From DATIBQ01 sp964573395 (GTDB lineage Bacteria > Patescibacteriota > Minisyncoccia > Phycocordibacterales > UBA9973), in assembly GCA_964573395.1 (NCBI GenBank), contig CAZNJI010000005.1:1-64000 (forward strand): a DNA stretch of 64,000 bases, read 5' to 3'. Shown here piece by piece: positions 8,270 to 16,185 of this stretch. A program made the position numbers and the translations under genes. The notes under the pieces were generated by a model. The model saw only the letters and a list, made by a program, of their open reading frames with translations, was not told the DNA's origin and did not search any database. Within the stretch, counting starts at the first letter, position 1. Each line of letters opens with the position of its first letter.

Positions 8270-10480
8270 ATGAAGCTACTGATTGTCGAATCGCCGTCGA
8301 AGGCGAAGACGATAGAAAAATACTTGGACGGCGAATATACCGTTCGCGCTTCGGTCGGCCACATCCGCGATTTGCCGAAGTCGAACAAGAAAGCGATTGA
8401 TATCGAAGCAGGATTCGTACCAACCTATGAAATCAGCAAAGGAAAGGAAAAAGTAATCGATGACCTTCGCGCCATCTCGCATAAGGCAAAGGAAATTGTG
8501 CTGGCAACCGACCCCGATCGTGAAGGCGAAGCAATTGCATGGCATCTCTCTCAGATTCTGCATGAAGACAAAAAAGTAAAAGCGCCGATTGAACGCGTTA
8601 CCTTCCACGAAATTACCAAGGAAGCCGTTGAAGATGCGCTCAAGCATCCAAGAAAAATCGACCTGAATCTCAAAACTGCCCAGGAGGCGCGGCGCGTGCT
8701 CGACCGCTTGTTCGGCTATGATCTTTCAGGTCTTATTTGGAAAAAGGTCCGCTACGGGCTTTCGGCTGGCCGCGTGCAATCTCCTGCGCTTCGCATTTTA
8801 ATGGAACGAGAGCGAGAAATCCGCGCGTTCATTCCTGAAACCTACTGGGTCATCAGCGGACTCTTCACCACAAAAAAAGGCGATGCCCTAGAACTTACCT
8901 GCGAAGAAGAGCCGCGAGACCGCGCTCTGGTTGAGAAAATTCTGCGTGACGGAAAGTCTGGCTCGTGGCAGGTAACAGACGTAAAAGAAACCGAAGTGAA
9001 GCGTTCTCCGCGCGCACCATTTACAACTTCAACGCTCCAGCAAGCGGCAAGTTCACGCCTTGGGTTTTCGCCATCGCGCACCATGATGACCGCGCAAAAG
9101 CTCTACGAAGCCGGACACATTACCTACATGCGTACCGATTCCACTACCCTTTCAAAAGGAGCGATCGGTGCCATTGCTTCCGTTATTGAACAAGATCACG
9201 GAAAATCGTCCGTCGAAGTTCGCGTCTATAAAACGAAGTCAAAAAACGCCCAGGAAGCGCATGAAGCGATCCGTCCAACCCACATGCAGGTGCGCTCATC
9301 CGGTACGACTGAAGACCAAAAGCGTCTCTATCGCCTCATTTGGGAACGCACGGTGGCATCGCAGATGATTGACGCAAAAATTGCGCGAACGAAAATCAGC
9401 GCTTCAGTTGGAACAGAGAACTTTCCCCTCTTTTCAGCTACCGGTTCTCGAGTCATCAGCCCAGGCTGGCTGTTGGTAGATACCGATGCGCGCGGCGAAG
9501 ACGTTGAATTGCCAAAAGTAGGAGCGGATGAACCACTTACCTTACAAGAACTAACCGATCTAGAAAAACAGACTCAGCCGCCATCGCGCTATACCGAAGC
9601 AGGGCTCGTGAAAGAGCTTGAAGCGCGCGGCATCGGCCGGCCGAGTACCTACGCATCGATCATGTCGACGCTCGAACAGCGCGGATACGTAACCAAAGAA
9701 GGGCGAACGCTCATTCCAACCGATACCGGCGACGTAGTATCAAGCTTTCTGGAACAGCATTTTGCAAACTACATCAGCGATGATTTCACTGCAGAAATGG
9801 AAACCGAACTTGATGACATTGCAAACGGCGACCGAGAGTATGTAAAAACGCTTAAAGATTTTTATACACCGTTTTCAAAAGACGTCAAAGCGAAAGACAA
9901 GCTTGATAAGGCAACCACGCTTGAAGCGGCTGACGAGAAATTCAAATGCCCTACCTGCGGCAGCGGGATGGTAGTAAAACTTGGGCGTGGCGGAAAGTTC
10001 CTCTCATGTGACCGATACCCCGACTGCGAGGGAGCATTGACGATTGACGGGCAGGAAATAAAAGCCGACGAACCGATTGGCAGCGATCCTGAAAGCGGCC
10101 TTCCAATTTACACAAAAATTGGGCGCTTTGGCCCGTACGTCCAGCTGGGGGACATGCCTCCAAAGGTAAAAGGAAAAAAACAAGAAAAGCCGAAAATGGC
10201 TTCGATTCCGAAAATGGTTGACCCAAGCACGGTGACAGTTAAGATGGCGCTTCGATACCTTTCTCTTCCGCGAACGCTTGGAACCCATCCGGAAACAGGA
10301 AAAGAAGTTGTTGCTACCGTCGGACGCTTCGGCCCCTATGTTGCCCACGACGGCAATTTCCGCTCGATTAAAACCCCGCTTGATCCGTACACTATTACTC
10401 TTGAACAGGCACTTGAACTTTTAGCCCAAGAGAAAAAACCGCGCGGTTTTGCCCGAAAGAAAAAGACTAAAACATCTTAG
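8270..10480 (+). CDS. topA: DNA topoisomerase I
   Basis: This type IA topoisomerase relaxes negative supercoils. The Toprim start LLIVESPSKAKTIEKYL, the acidic DPDREGEAIAWHL motif, the catalytic tyrosine in ITYMRTDST and GIGRPSTYASIM are present. The C-terminus has one complete four-Cys zinc finger (CPTCG...CDRYPDCEG) and two GRFGPYV repeats. At 736 aa it is shorter than E. coli TopA because it has fewer zinc repeats. The ATG at 8270 begins directly at the Toprim strand. There is no clear Shine-Dalgarno sequence. Confidence 0.97.
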   Translation: MKLLIVESPSKAKTIEKYLDGEYTVRASVGHIRDLPKSNKKAIDIEAGFVPTYEISKGKEKVIDDLRAISHKAKEIVLATDPDREGEAIAWHLSQILHEDKKVKAPIERVTFHEITKEAVEDALKHPRKIDLNLKTAQEARRVLDRLFGYDLSGLIWKKVRYGLSAGRVQSPALRILMEREREIRAFIPETYWVISGLFTTKKGDALELTCEEEPRDRALVEKILRDGKSGSWQVTDVKETEVKRSPRAPFTTSTLQQAASSRLGFSPSRTMMTAQKLYEAGHITYMRTDSTTLSKGAIGAIASVIEQDHGKSSVEVRVYKTKSKNAQEAHEAIRPTHMQVRSSGTTEDQKRLYRLIWERTVASQMIDAKIARTKISASVGTENFPLFSATGSRVISPGWLLVDTDARGEDVELPKVGADEPLTLQELTDLEKQTQPPSRYTEAGLVKELEARGIGRPSTYASIMSTLEQRGYVTKEGRTLIPTDTGDVVSSFLEQHFANYISDDFTAEMETELDDIANGDREYVKTLKDFYTPFSKDVKAKDKLDKATTLEAADEKFKCPTCGSGMVVKLGRGGKFLSCDRYPDCEGALTIDGQEIKADEPIGSDPESGLPIYTKIGRFGPYVQLGDMPPKVKGKKQEKPKMASIPKMVDPSTVTVKMALRYLSLPRTLGTHPETGKEVVATVGRFGPYVAHDGNFRSIKTPLDPYTITLEQALELLAQEKKPRGFARKKKTKTS

Positions 10481-10513
10481 ATACTCGTCCGATCATGCTG
10501 TGCATGATTTAGG

Positions 10514-10634
10514 AAAAATAAAAAACCCTCCATGGAAACATGGAGGGAGCTACTCGTTAGAGCTTAGGACATAATGTTTCTCATCTCTGCCAAAACGTAG
10601 GCGGAGAGGAAACGAGTTTTTTCTGAACTAATTG
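10514..10634 (-). ncRNA. Candidate small RNA between topA and relA
   Basis: On the minus strand a promoter-like pair (TTGCAA at 10663-10668, 16 bp, TACAGT at 10641-10646) is followed by about 120 bases without an ORF. These contain a long-range 7-bp stem ACTCGTT/AACGAGT, a nested 8-bp hairpin TCTCTGCC/GGCGGAGA with one wobble, and a final perfect hairpin CCCTCCATG/CATGGAGGG with a four-base loop followed by TTTTTTATTTTT. That end is a textbook terminator only on this strand. It has no SRP or tmRNA signature. Alternatively the structure is just a terminator region after topA. Confidence 0.42.
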
Positions 10635-10640
10635 AATCCT

Positions 10641-10668
10641 ACTGTATCACAAAGTGTCTTTTTTGCAA
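10641..10668 (-). promoter_or_regulatory. Promoter for the candidate small RNA
   Basis: TTGCAA and TACAGT are separated by 16 bp on the minus strand, about 7 bases before the predicted RNA start. Confidence 0.4.
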
Positions 10669-10712
10669 TAGATTCATTTCACTTTTTCAGCAGTCTGGTT
10701 TATTGTAATGCT

Positions 10713-12173
10713 ATGGAAGACGTAGAACAGATTCTTTCGCTCACGAAAGAACTAACCGCCGACGACAAAAAGCTTATCGAGCAGGCCTATCTGTTTGCGG
10801 CCCAGGCCCACCAAATCCAGAAACGGCGCAGTGGCGAACCCTACTTAACCCATGTGGTAGCAGTGGCAAAAAACTGCGCGGCGCTCGGCATGGACGCGAA
10901 AACGATTGCCGGCGCGCTCTTGCATGACGTATTGGAAGATACTACTACGCCCCCCGACGAACTGAAAAATCTCTTCGGTGAAGAGATTTTATTTTTGGTG
11001 GAAGGAGTGACGAAGCTCGGCCATCTGAAATACCGCGGGCGGCAGCGGCACGTTGAAAGCATGCGGAAGTTTTTCGTAGCAATTGCCGAAGACATTCGGG
11101 TGCTCATCATTAAGCTTGCCGACCGCCTGCATAACATCCAAACGCTTGAACACGTTCCTCCGGAAAAGCAGAAGCGCATTGCACTTGAAACCATCGAGGT
11201 GCACGCAGCGCTTGCGGGGCGGCTTGGCATGGATAAGCTCAAGGGCGAACTTGAAGATCAGGCATTTCCCTACGCCTATCCAGCCGAATTTGCCAGAACG
11301 AAAAAAGTGATGGATGAGCTTGTTCCAGAATCGAAAGAGGCAGTTGAGAACGCCCATAAAATCATAGAAAAAACGCTTGAGGAATTTGAAGTGAAGTATA
11401 CAAGCGTGCATTCGCGAATTAAATATACGTACAGCACCTACCGAAAACTGGTGAAGTATAAGTGGAACGTTGAGCAAATTTACGACGTCGTAGCGCTTCG
11501 CGTTATTACAAATGCCGTCAGTGACTGCTACCAAGTACTCGGGCTCATTCACATGCTCTGGAAGCCGATGCCGAAGCGCATTAAAGATTACATTGCGCTC
11601 CCGAAGCCGAACGGTTATCAATCGCTGCATACTTCCGTTCTTACCGAACACGGCGTCGTTGAAGTGCAGATCCGTACCGTTGACATGCACCGGGAAGCGG
11701 AAATGGGAATTGCGTCGCATCTTTTATACAAAGAAAGCGAACTGGGAAGCACCTCGCCCGACAAAAAATTCCACTGGCTCGATGAACTCAAAGAACTCAG
11801 GAACGTCGTCGGCGACCCTGGCAAATTCCTGCAGCAGCTGCACATGGATTTGTTCAAAGACCGCATTTTCGTATTCAGCCCGAAGGGGGACGTTATCGAC
11901 CTACCTGAAGGCGCAACGGCAATTGATTTTGCCTACGCCATCCACTCCGATATCGGACATAAAACCCATGCCGCAAAAATTAACGGGAAAATGGCTGCCC
12001 TTGGTGTTTCTCTTCATAATGGCGACATCATAGAAATCGTTACGGGCAAGCAGTCGAAACCAACCAGTAAGTGGCTTGAGTACGCCAAAACGAGCAGTGC
12101 CCGAAGAAAAATCCGCGCCCACATTGCGGAGCACGGAGGATTTATCGATCGGTTTCTTTCGCGAGATCGTTAA
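10713..12173 (+). CDS. relA: RelA/SpoT family (p)ppGpp synthetase/hydrolase
   Basis: This bifunctional stringent-response enzyme makes and degrades (p)ppGpp. The HD hydrolase domain shows YLTHVVAVA, GALLHDVLED and LADRLHNI. The synthetase domain shows YSTYRKLVKYKW, YDVVALRVIT, RIKDYIALPKPNGYQSLHT and VEVQIRT. A TGS domain (DRIFVFSPKGDVIDLPEGATAIDFAY) follows. The 486-aa protein ends about 45 residues later, so the helical, zinc-finger and ACT regulatory domains are missing. The ATG at 10713 begins at MEDVEQIL, just before the HD domain; the upstream frame is intergenic. TATTGT lies 6 bases before it. Confidence 0.95.
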   Translation: MEDVEQILSLTKELTADDKKLIEQAYLFAAQAHQIQKRRSGEPYLTHVVAVAKNCAALGMDAKTIAGALLHDVLEDTTTPPDELKNLFGEEILFLVEGVTKLGHLKYRGRQRHVESMRKFFVAIAEDIRVLIIKLADRLHNIQTLEHVPPEKQKRIALETIEVHAALAGRLGMDKLKGELEDQAFPYAYPAEFARTKKVMDELVPESKEAVENAHKIIEKTLEEFEVKYTSVHSRIKYTYSTYRKLVKYKWNVEQIYDVVALRVITNAVSDCYQVLGLIHMLWKPMPKRIKDYIALPKPNGYQSLHTSVLTEHGVVEVQIRTVDMHREAEMGIASHLLYKESELGSTSPDKKFHWLDELKELRNVVGDPGKFLQQLHMDLFKDRIFVFSPKGDVIDLPEGATAIDFAYAIHSDIGHKTHAAKINGKMAALGVSLHNGDIIEIVTGKQSKPTSKWLEYAKTSSARRKIRAHIAEHGGFIDRFLSRDR

Positions 12174-12181
12174 AGACAGAG

Positions 12182-13144
12182 CTAGAGCGAGAAATTTTTA
12201 ATGTTATACAGATCGAGTTCTTCTTCGCTTTCTTTCACCTCTTCCTTCGAGCGATCGTCCAGCAGTTCAGGGTTTGCTTCTGCTTCAGCAGAAACGACGG
12301 TTGCAGGCTCTGGCGCAGCGGCCGGCGCATCAAATACTTCCATTAAATGGCGCAAATCCTCAGGAGAGAAAAAGTCGATGGTAATCTTCCCACCAATTTC
12401 CTTCCGTTCAATATGCACTCGAGTGCCGAGCGTTTCCTGGAGCTTTGCTTCAAGCTGGTCGAATTCAGGATCGGGCAAGTAATTTTTCTTTCGAACGCGA
12501 TCGGTTGCGATTTTTCGGGCAATTCGTTCTGCTTCGCGGACGGTAATTTTCCTAAAAAGAATTTCCTTGAAAAGCGTCTGCTGCTCTTCAGGCCGGTTCG
12601 AGAGCATCATCAGCGGACGCGTATGCCCTTCGCTGATTTTTCCGGCAGAAAGCGCGTCTAAAATTTCCTGCGGGAGCGAGAGGAGCCGGAGCGAGTTTGA
12701 AACATATTCGCGGCTCTTCCCTACCTTTTCGCCAATTTGAGTGTGCGTGAATTTAAATTCGTCAGCCAGCCGCAGAAACGCCCGCGCCCGTTCTACCGGA
12801 TTCAAATCTTCGCGCTGCAAGTTTTCGATGATCGCGATCTCGAGCTTCATCATGTTGTCGTCTCCCACCCGTATGAGCGCCGGCACCTGCACTAACCCGG
12901 CAAGTTTTGAAGCGCGCAACCGGCGCTCGCCAGCAATGAGCTCGTATTCCGTTACCAAGCCGCCATCCTCGGTTTCCCGTTCAATGCGCGAAACTACGAG
13001 CGGCTGTAGCACGCCGTACTGGCGAATCGATTCTGAAAGGTCTTTGAGCGGCCCTGGTTCAAATTCACGCCGCGGTTGGTACGGATTCGGCTGGATTTTA
13101 TCGACATCAATGAAGAAAATCGAATTCGTATAGAGGTTTGACAT
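12182..13144 (-). CDS. parB: ParB/Spo0J chromosome-partition protein
   Basis: ParB binds parS, hydrolyses CTP and spreads as a clamp to partition the chromosome. The N-terminal domain holds VDKIQPNPYQPRREFE, LSESIRQYGVLQPL, IAGERRLRASKLAG and the CTP-binding ENLQREDLNPVERA. A helix-turn-helix (HTQIGEKVGKSREYVSNSLRLL) and a C-terminal dimer region follow. The length of 320 aa is normal. No parA or parS-like palindrome is seen nearby. TACACT lies 6 bases before the ATG. It converges on relA with 8 bases between the stops. Confidence 0.95.
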   Translation of the reverse strand: MSNLYTNSIFFIDVDKIQPNPYQPRREFEPGPLKDLSESIRQYGVLQPLVVSRIERETEDGGLVTEYELIAGERRLRASKLAGLVQVPALIRVGDDNMMKLEIAIIENLQREDLNPVERARAFLRLADEFKFTHTQIGEKVGKSREYVSNSLRLLSLPQEILDALSAGKISEGHTRPLMMLSNRPEEQQTLFKEILFRKITVREAERIARKIATDRVRKKNYLPDPEFDQLEAKLQETLGTRVHIERKEIGGKITIDFFSPEDLRHLMEVFDAPAAAPEPATVVSAEAEANPELLDDRSKEEVKESEEELDLYNIKNFSL

Positions 13145-13207
13145 GGCATTAGTGTAACATATCGATTCATTGAAAAAATGCCAAGAAAATGCAAGAATAA
13201 AGGCTCT

Positions 13208-13278
13208 TGCCGGAGTGGATATGAAGCAAACTGCTTTGCTTCATATCCGAACGAAGTGAGGTGGCCGACACTCCGGCA
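13208..13278. repeat. Nested inverted repeat upstream of tRNA-Leu
   Basis: Outer arms TGCCGGAGTG/CACTCCGGCA pair over 10 bp and inner arms GATATGAAGCAAA/TTTGCTTCATATC pair over 13 bp, both perfectly, with a 4-base inner loop. The left outer arm repeats the first ten bases at the start of the downstream tRNA-Leu (13327-13336). Confidence 0.8.
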
Positions 13279-13327
13279 TCGGTGCTGGTTTTATAGCACG
13301 CGAAATACGCAGTATATTTCGCGAGAT

Positions 13328-13410
13328 GCCGGAGTGGCGGAATGGTAGACGCAATCGACTCAAAATCGATCGGGAGTAATCCCATGAGAGTTCAAGTCTC
13401 TCCTCCGGCA
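13328..13410 (+). tRNA. tRNA-Leu (anticodon CAA)
   Basis: Acceptor GCCGGAG/CTCCGGC, a long variable arm and anticodon loop CTCAAAA are present. The anticodon is CAA. The A36-A37-A38 run fits the MiaA target. CCA is not encoded. Confidence 0.95.
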
Positions 13411-13414
13411 CACT

Positions 13415-13498
13415 GCCGCGGTGGCGAAATTGGTAGACGCGCTACGTTCAGGTCGTAGTGAGAGCAATCTCATGGAAGTTCAAGTCTTCTCCGCGGCA
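13415..13498 (+). tRNA. tRNA-Leu (anticodon CAG)
   Basis: Acceptor GCCGCGG/CCGCGGC, a long variable arm and anticodon loop TTCAGGT are present, giving CAG. It lies 4 bases after tRNA-Leu(CAA) and 3 bases before miaA. Confidence 0.95.
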
Positions 13499-13501
13499 CA
13501 A

Positions 13502-14353
13502 GTGAAAAAACAAAAAATCATCGTTGTCTGCGGCCCAACCGCAACTGGAAAATCTGACTATGCAGTCGACCTGGCAAAAAAGGTTGGCGGAGAAATCATT
13601 TCGGCCGATTCTCGACAGGTGTATCGCGGGCTCGATATCGGATCGGGGAAAATTACAAAACGAGAAATGAAAGGCATTCCGCATCACCTGCTTGATGTCG
13701 CCGATCCGAAGCGCGTATTTTCGGTATCGCAGTACCAGGCGCTTGCAACCAAAGCGATCACTGACATTGCAAAGCACGGAAAGGTTCCCATCGTGTGCGG
13801 CGGCACCGGATTCTACATAGATGCGATTGTCTCTGGCACCGTCTTCCCTGCCGTAAAGCCAAACAGGGCATTGCGCGAGAAACTGCAGAAAGAACCTATT
13901 GAAGTTCTGGCAAAAAAATTACAGAAACTCGACCCGAAGCGCTTCGCGCTTATTGATGCGAAAAATAAAGTCCGCTTGATTCGGGCGATTGAAATTGCGA
14001 CAGAACTTGGGAGCGTGCCTGAATTGAAGAAAAATTCCCAATACGACATTGTGTGGCACTATCTCGATTTCCCAGATGAAGTGTTGAAAAAAAGAATTCA
14101 CGATCGGCTTTTGAAACGAATAAAAGCAGGCATGGTAAAAGAAGTAGAGCAGCTGCATAAAAACGGTGTGTCATGGAAACGGCTTGAAGCGCTTGGGCTT
14201 GAGTATCGCTACCTGGCGCTCTTCCTGCAAAAGAAACCATTCGGCTCTGCTCAGGATAAACTATCCAAAGAGGCAATACTCAATGAACTTGAGCGGGCAA
14301 TTTGGCAATACGCCAAGCGCCAGCGAACATGGTTTAAGAAATATGCAAAATAA
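13502..14353 (+). CDS. miaA: tRNA dimethylallyltransferase
   Basis: MiaA adds a dimethylallyl group to A37 of tRNAs that read UNN codons. The P-loop GPTATGKS is at the start, followed by ISADSRQVYRGLDIGSGK, GIPHHLLD, FSVSQYQ and VCGGTGFYIDAI, and later LEALGLEYR. I chose the GTG at 13502, giving 283 aa, because the longer open frame upstream is the tRNA-Leu(CAG) gene. It begins 3 bases after that tRNA, and tRNA-Leu(CAA), a natural MiaA substrate, lies just upstream, so substrate and enzyme may share a transcript. A bidirectional terminator follows. Confidence 0.94.
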   Translation: MKKQKIIVVCGPTATGKSDYAVDLAKKVGGEIISADSRQVYRGLDIGSGKITKREMKGIPHHLLDVADPKRVFSVSQYQALATKAITDIAKHGKVPIVCGGTGFYIDAIVSGTVFPAVKPNRALREKLQKEPIEVLAKKLQKLDPKRFALIDAKNKVRLIRAIEIATELGSVPELKKNSQYDIVWHYLDFPDEVLKKRIHDRLLKRIKAGMVKEVEQLHKNGVSWKRLEALGLEYRYLALFLQKKPFGSAQDKLSKEAILNELERAIWQYAKRQRTWFKKYAK

Positions 14354-14380
14354 AAGAACCGCGCTCTGAGCGGTTCTTTT
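14352..14380. terminator. Bidirectional terminator between miaA and a hypothetical gene
   Basis: AGAACCGC/GCGGTTCT form an 8-bp stem with A and T tracts on both sides, serving miaA (+) and the convergent 92-aa gene (-). Confidence 0.8.
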
Positions 14381-14383
14381 CAG

Positions 14384-14662
14384 TTACTTCGAACCAATGA
14401 TACCTGAAAAATCGTTGGGTGGTACGAGTAATGATTCTATTAACTGATGAGAGATGAGTTCAGGTATGCGGCCATAATGCTCTTTTAGAAAAAGCCGTAT
14501 TGCTTTATCTACCGCTCTGTTGGGTTTATTTTTTAATGCCATAGCAACCCGAACCCAGTCATAGATATCGCAACGCTCTTTAGCTTGAACCATTCTCGTG
14601 AGGTGTGTAAGCACTACCGAATACGTAAGGCTTACTCTTGGTAAAAAAACCATATTCTGCAT
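14384..14662 (-). CDS. Hypothetical protein
   Basis: This 92-aa protein is not recognised. The segment KNKPNRAVDKAIRLFLKEHYGRIPELISHQLIESLL reads as two helices. It could be a small nucleic-acid or protein-binding domain, but nothing specific is visible. It lies between tRNA-Trp and the miaA terminator on the minus strand and ends right at that terminator, which supports it being a real gene. Confidence 0.5.
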   Translation of the reverse strand: MQNMVFLPRVSLTYSVVLTHLTRMVQAKERCDIYDWVRVAMALKNKPNRAVDKAIRLFLKEHYGRIPELISHQLIESLLVPPNDFSGIIGSK

Positions 14663-14675
14663 AGAACAATTTTTG

Positions 14676-14746
14676 CGGGTGATGAAGGAATCGAACCCTC
14701 GACGACGGTTTTGGAGACCGTAGTTATACCATTTAACTAATCACCC
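14676..14746 (-). tRNA. tRNA-Trp (anticodon CCA)
   Basis: Acceptor GGGTGAT/ATCACCC, anticodon loop CTCCAAA and a GTTCGAT T-loop are present. The discriminator is G. CCA is not encoded. Confidence 0.94.
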
Positions 14747-14786
14747 AAATGGACTGCAAAACTATAACAAAAAAGCAGTCTTTCGA

Positions 14787-14945
14787 CTACTTTTTCGCTT
14801 CTTTAAAGGTAATGATTTTACGGAGCTTTTTGCTGTATTTCTTAGCTTCAAGCTTCACGTTTGCAAGCTTCTTGCGGTTTTTTCGCGACCAGTACACCTC
14901 TCCGGTTTCCTTGTTTACGAGTCGTACGAGATTATCTTGTGGCAT
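14787..14945 (-). CDS. rpmG: 50S ribosomal protein L33
   Basis: This 52-aa protein reads MPQDNLVRLVNKETGEVYW, then SRKNRKKLANVKLEAKKYS and KKLRKIITFKEAKK. The pattern of a short strand pair, Y(W/T)xxKN, KLExKKYxxKLRK and a Lys-rich end is that of bacterial L33 without the zinc-binding cysteines. L33 sits near the tRNA exit site of the large subunit. TTGTAA, 17 bp and TATCGT precede the start by 9 bases. It lies next to tRNA-Trp, a common L33 neighbour. Confidence 0.85.
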   Translation of the reverse strand: MPQDNLVRLVNKETGEVYWSRKNRKKLANVKLEAKKYSKKLRKIITFKEAKK

Positions 14946-14993
14946 AGTTCCGTTACGATAGCACGAGAGTTATTTTTTTACAATAGATGAATA

Positions 14994-15021
14994 TTGACTT
15001 TTATCCAAAATATGTTAATAT
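14994..15021 (+). promoter_or_regulatory. Promoter of the 138-aa gene
   Basis: TTGACT, a 16-bp spacer ending in TGT and TAATAT form an extended -10 promoter about 18 bases before the ATG at 15040. Confidence 0.55.
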
Positions 15022-15039
15022 AAGGAAAAATTATTTACT

Positions 15040-15456
15040 ATGGTACCTCAAACAACCAACCGCCAATACCGCGCGCAGATTATTGATCGCATACTCTCCC
15101 AAAGAAAAAAACCGTTTTGTAGCAGGTCAAAAGAGCTTCAACAAAAAGACTGTGTAGAAGCGATTACACCAGAAGTACTGAAAAGTAGTTACCTGAAAAC
15201 ATTCTCTCTCGGAAAAAACACCATTTTCAAGTTCGGTGGAATCATTCGCCTCTTTAGTGACGAACGCAAGGCCACCATGTCCATTTCTGAAGAAAGAATC
15301 TTATACGGCCTCGAAACAGAGGAAGATTTTATTCAATACTGGGAAACCTGTGCAAAAGTACATAAGGTTTGGGAACTGACTGAAGATGAGAAAAAAAATA
15401 TTGAGATGTTCCTCAGAAATCAGCGTGTCGCAGAATCACGCAAGTATGCCGCCTGA
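15040..15456 (+). CDS. Hypothetical protein
   Basis: I do not recognise this 138-aa protein. It appears soluble. The N-terminal half is basic (RAQIIDRILSQRKKPFCSRSKELQ) and the C-terminal half acidic and helical (EEDFIQYWETCAKVHKVWELTEDEKKNIEMFL). It stands alone, with its own promoter at 14994-15021 and a strong terminator at 15464-15500, so it is a monocistronic gene. Confidence 0.6.
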   Translation: MVPQTTNRQYRAQIIDRILSQRKKPFCSRSKELQQKDCVEAITPEVLKSSYLKTFSLGKNTIFKFGGIIRLFSDERKATMSISEERILYGLETEEDFIQYWETCAKVHKVWELTEDEKKNIEMFLRNQRVAESRKYAA

Positions 15457-15463
15457 ATGAAAC

Positions 15464-15500
15464 AAAAAACCCGGACAAAATTGTCCGGGTTTTCTTTTTA
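15464..15500. terminator. Strong bidirectional terminator
   Basis: AAAACCCGGACAA/TTGTCCGGGTTTT form a 13-bp perfect stem with a 2-base loop and a following T tract. It serves the 138-aa gene (+) and the convergent membrane protein gene (-). Confidence 0.9.
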
Positions 15501-15505
15501 ATACA

Positions 15506-15910
15506 TTACCCAATCGGCTGGCCGATGCTTTCGCAGTAGCGAGCGAAGTCGTCGAATTGGGAACCGAGTTCGCGGGCAAGCTGATCGATTCTTCCTGGGC
15601 TCATGCAATCATTCGGGTAGAAGTTAATCGTCCGAGAAGTATTGACGTATTCGTACGAGGAAGAATTTGTTCGAGTATCATAGTATCCATCATAAACAGT
15701 TGCTCGAAGCGTAAAAGGCCGGTAAGAGCGATATTCGTACAGATCACCCAAATGGTTTCCGGTACGGAAGTCGTGGCCAATAAGCATTCGGTTCGCAACC
15801 ATCGAGCGGCCAGTTCCGCGAGGAATGGCAATGCCAATAAGCACTCCAATAATGAGGGCAACAATACCGATAGCGGCAAACAATCCGCGGCTGTTTTGAT
15901 TCTGTTCCAT
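15506..15910 (-). CDS. Single-pass membrane protein of unknown function
   Basis: I chose the ATG at 15910, giving 134 aa, because TAGTAT lies 8 bases before it and TTGCCA 16 bp further up. A hydrophobic span at about residues 9-27 (LFAAIGIVALIIGVLIGIAI) follows a short polar N-terminus, so the rest is probably outside the membrane. That part is rich in Tyr, Arg and Asn (YDGYYDTRTNSSSYEYVNTS) and has one Cys pair near the end. No family is recognised. Confidence 0.68.
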   Translation of the reverse strand: MEQNQNSRGLFAAIGIVALIIGVLIGIAIPRGTGRSMVANRMLIGHDFRTGNHLGDLYEYRSYRPFTLRATVYDGYYDTRTNSSSYEYVNTSRTINFYPNDCMSPGRIDQLARELGSQFDDFARYCESIGQPIG

Positions 15911-15946
15911 ATATTCGGATACTACCCCTATTTTCTGATTTGGCAA

Positions 15947-16035
15947 GCGCCGGGCAGGATTTGAACAGGAAAAAGGTCGGGAAAACACTCTGTTTTCCCG
16001 TGAAGGAAGGATTGGGAAAACCGTGGGTTTCCCAG
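15947..16035 (+). repeat. Dispersed repeat copy A with tRNA T-arm head
   Basis: The unit starts with the 20 bases GCGCCGGGCAGGATTTGAAC, identical to the 3' part of tRNA-Tyr at 16190-16209. It continues after about 8 bases into a body with two hairpins. A 32-base block (16004-16035) is identical to copy B at 23046-23077 on the other strand. Confidence 0.85.
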
Positions 16036-16059
16036 GGGGTTCATATTTCTGTCTGGCGC

Positions 16060-16098
16060 AAATGTAAAAACCTCAGTTCCTCTGAGGTTTTTACATTT
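16060..16098. terminator. 17-bp perfect hairpin with T tract
   Basis: AAATGTAAAAACCTCAG/CTGAGGTTTTTACATTT pair perfectly around a 5-base loop. It looks like a bidirectional terminator, though no ORF ends right beside it. Confidence 0.6.
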
Positions 16099-16185
16099 AT
16101 CACCAACCCCCGTAGTGGAAGGCAATCGGAGCAACGCGGAGACGTTGGATACCGCTGTGTGTCCAAGACGGGGGTCGGGGGTTGG

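Noticed and set aside
10526..10547. Terminator for topA on the plus strand
   Set aside because: The T tract follows the hairpin only on the minus strand; on the plus strand it is followed by AGCTACTCG.
13421..13501. Coding frame upstream of miaA
   Set aside because: It is the sequence of tRNA-Leu(CAG) read as protein.
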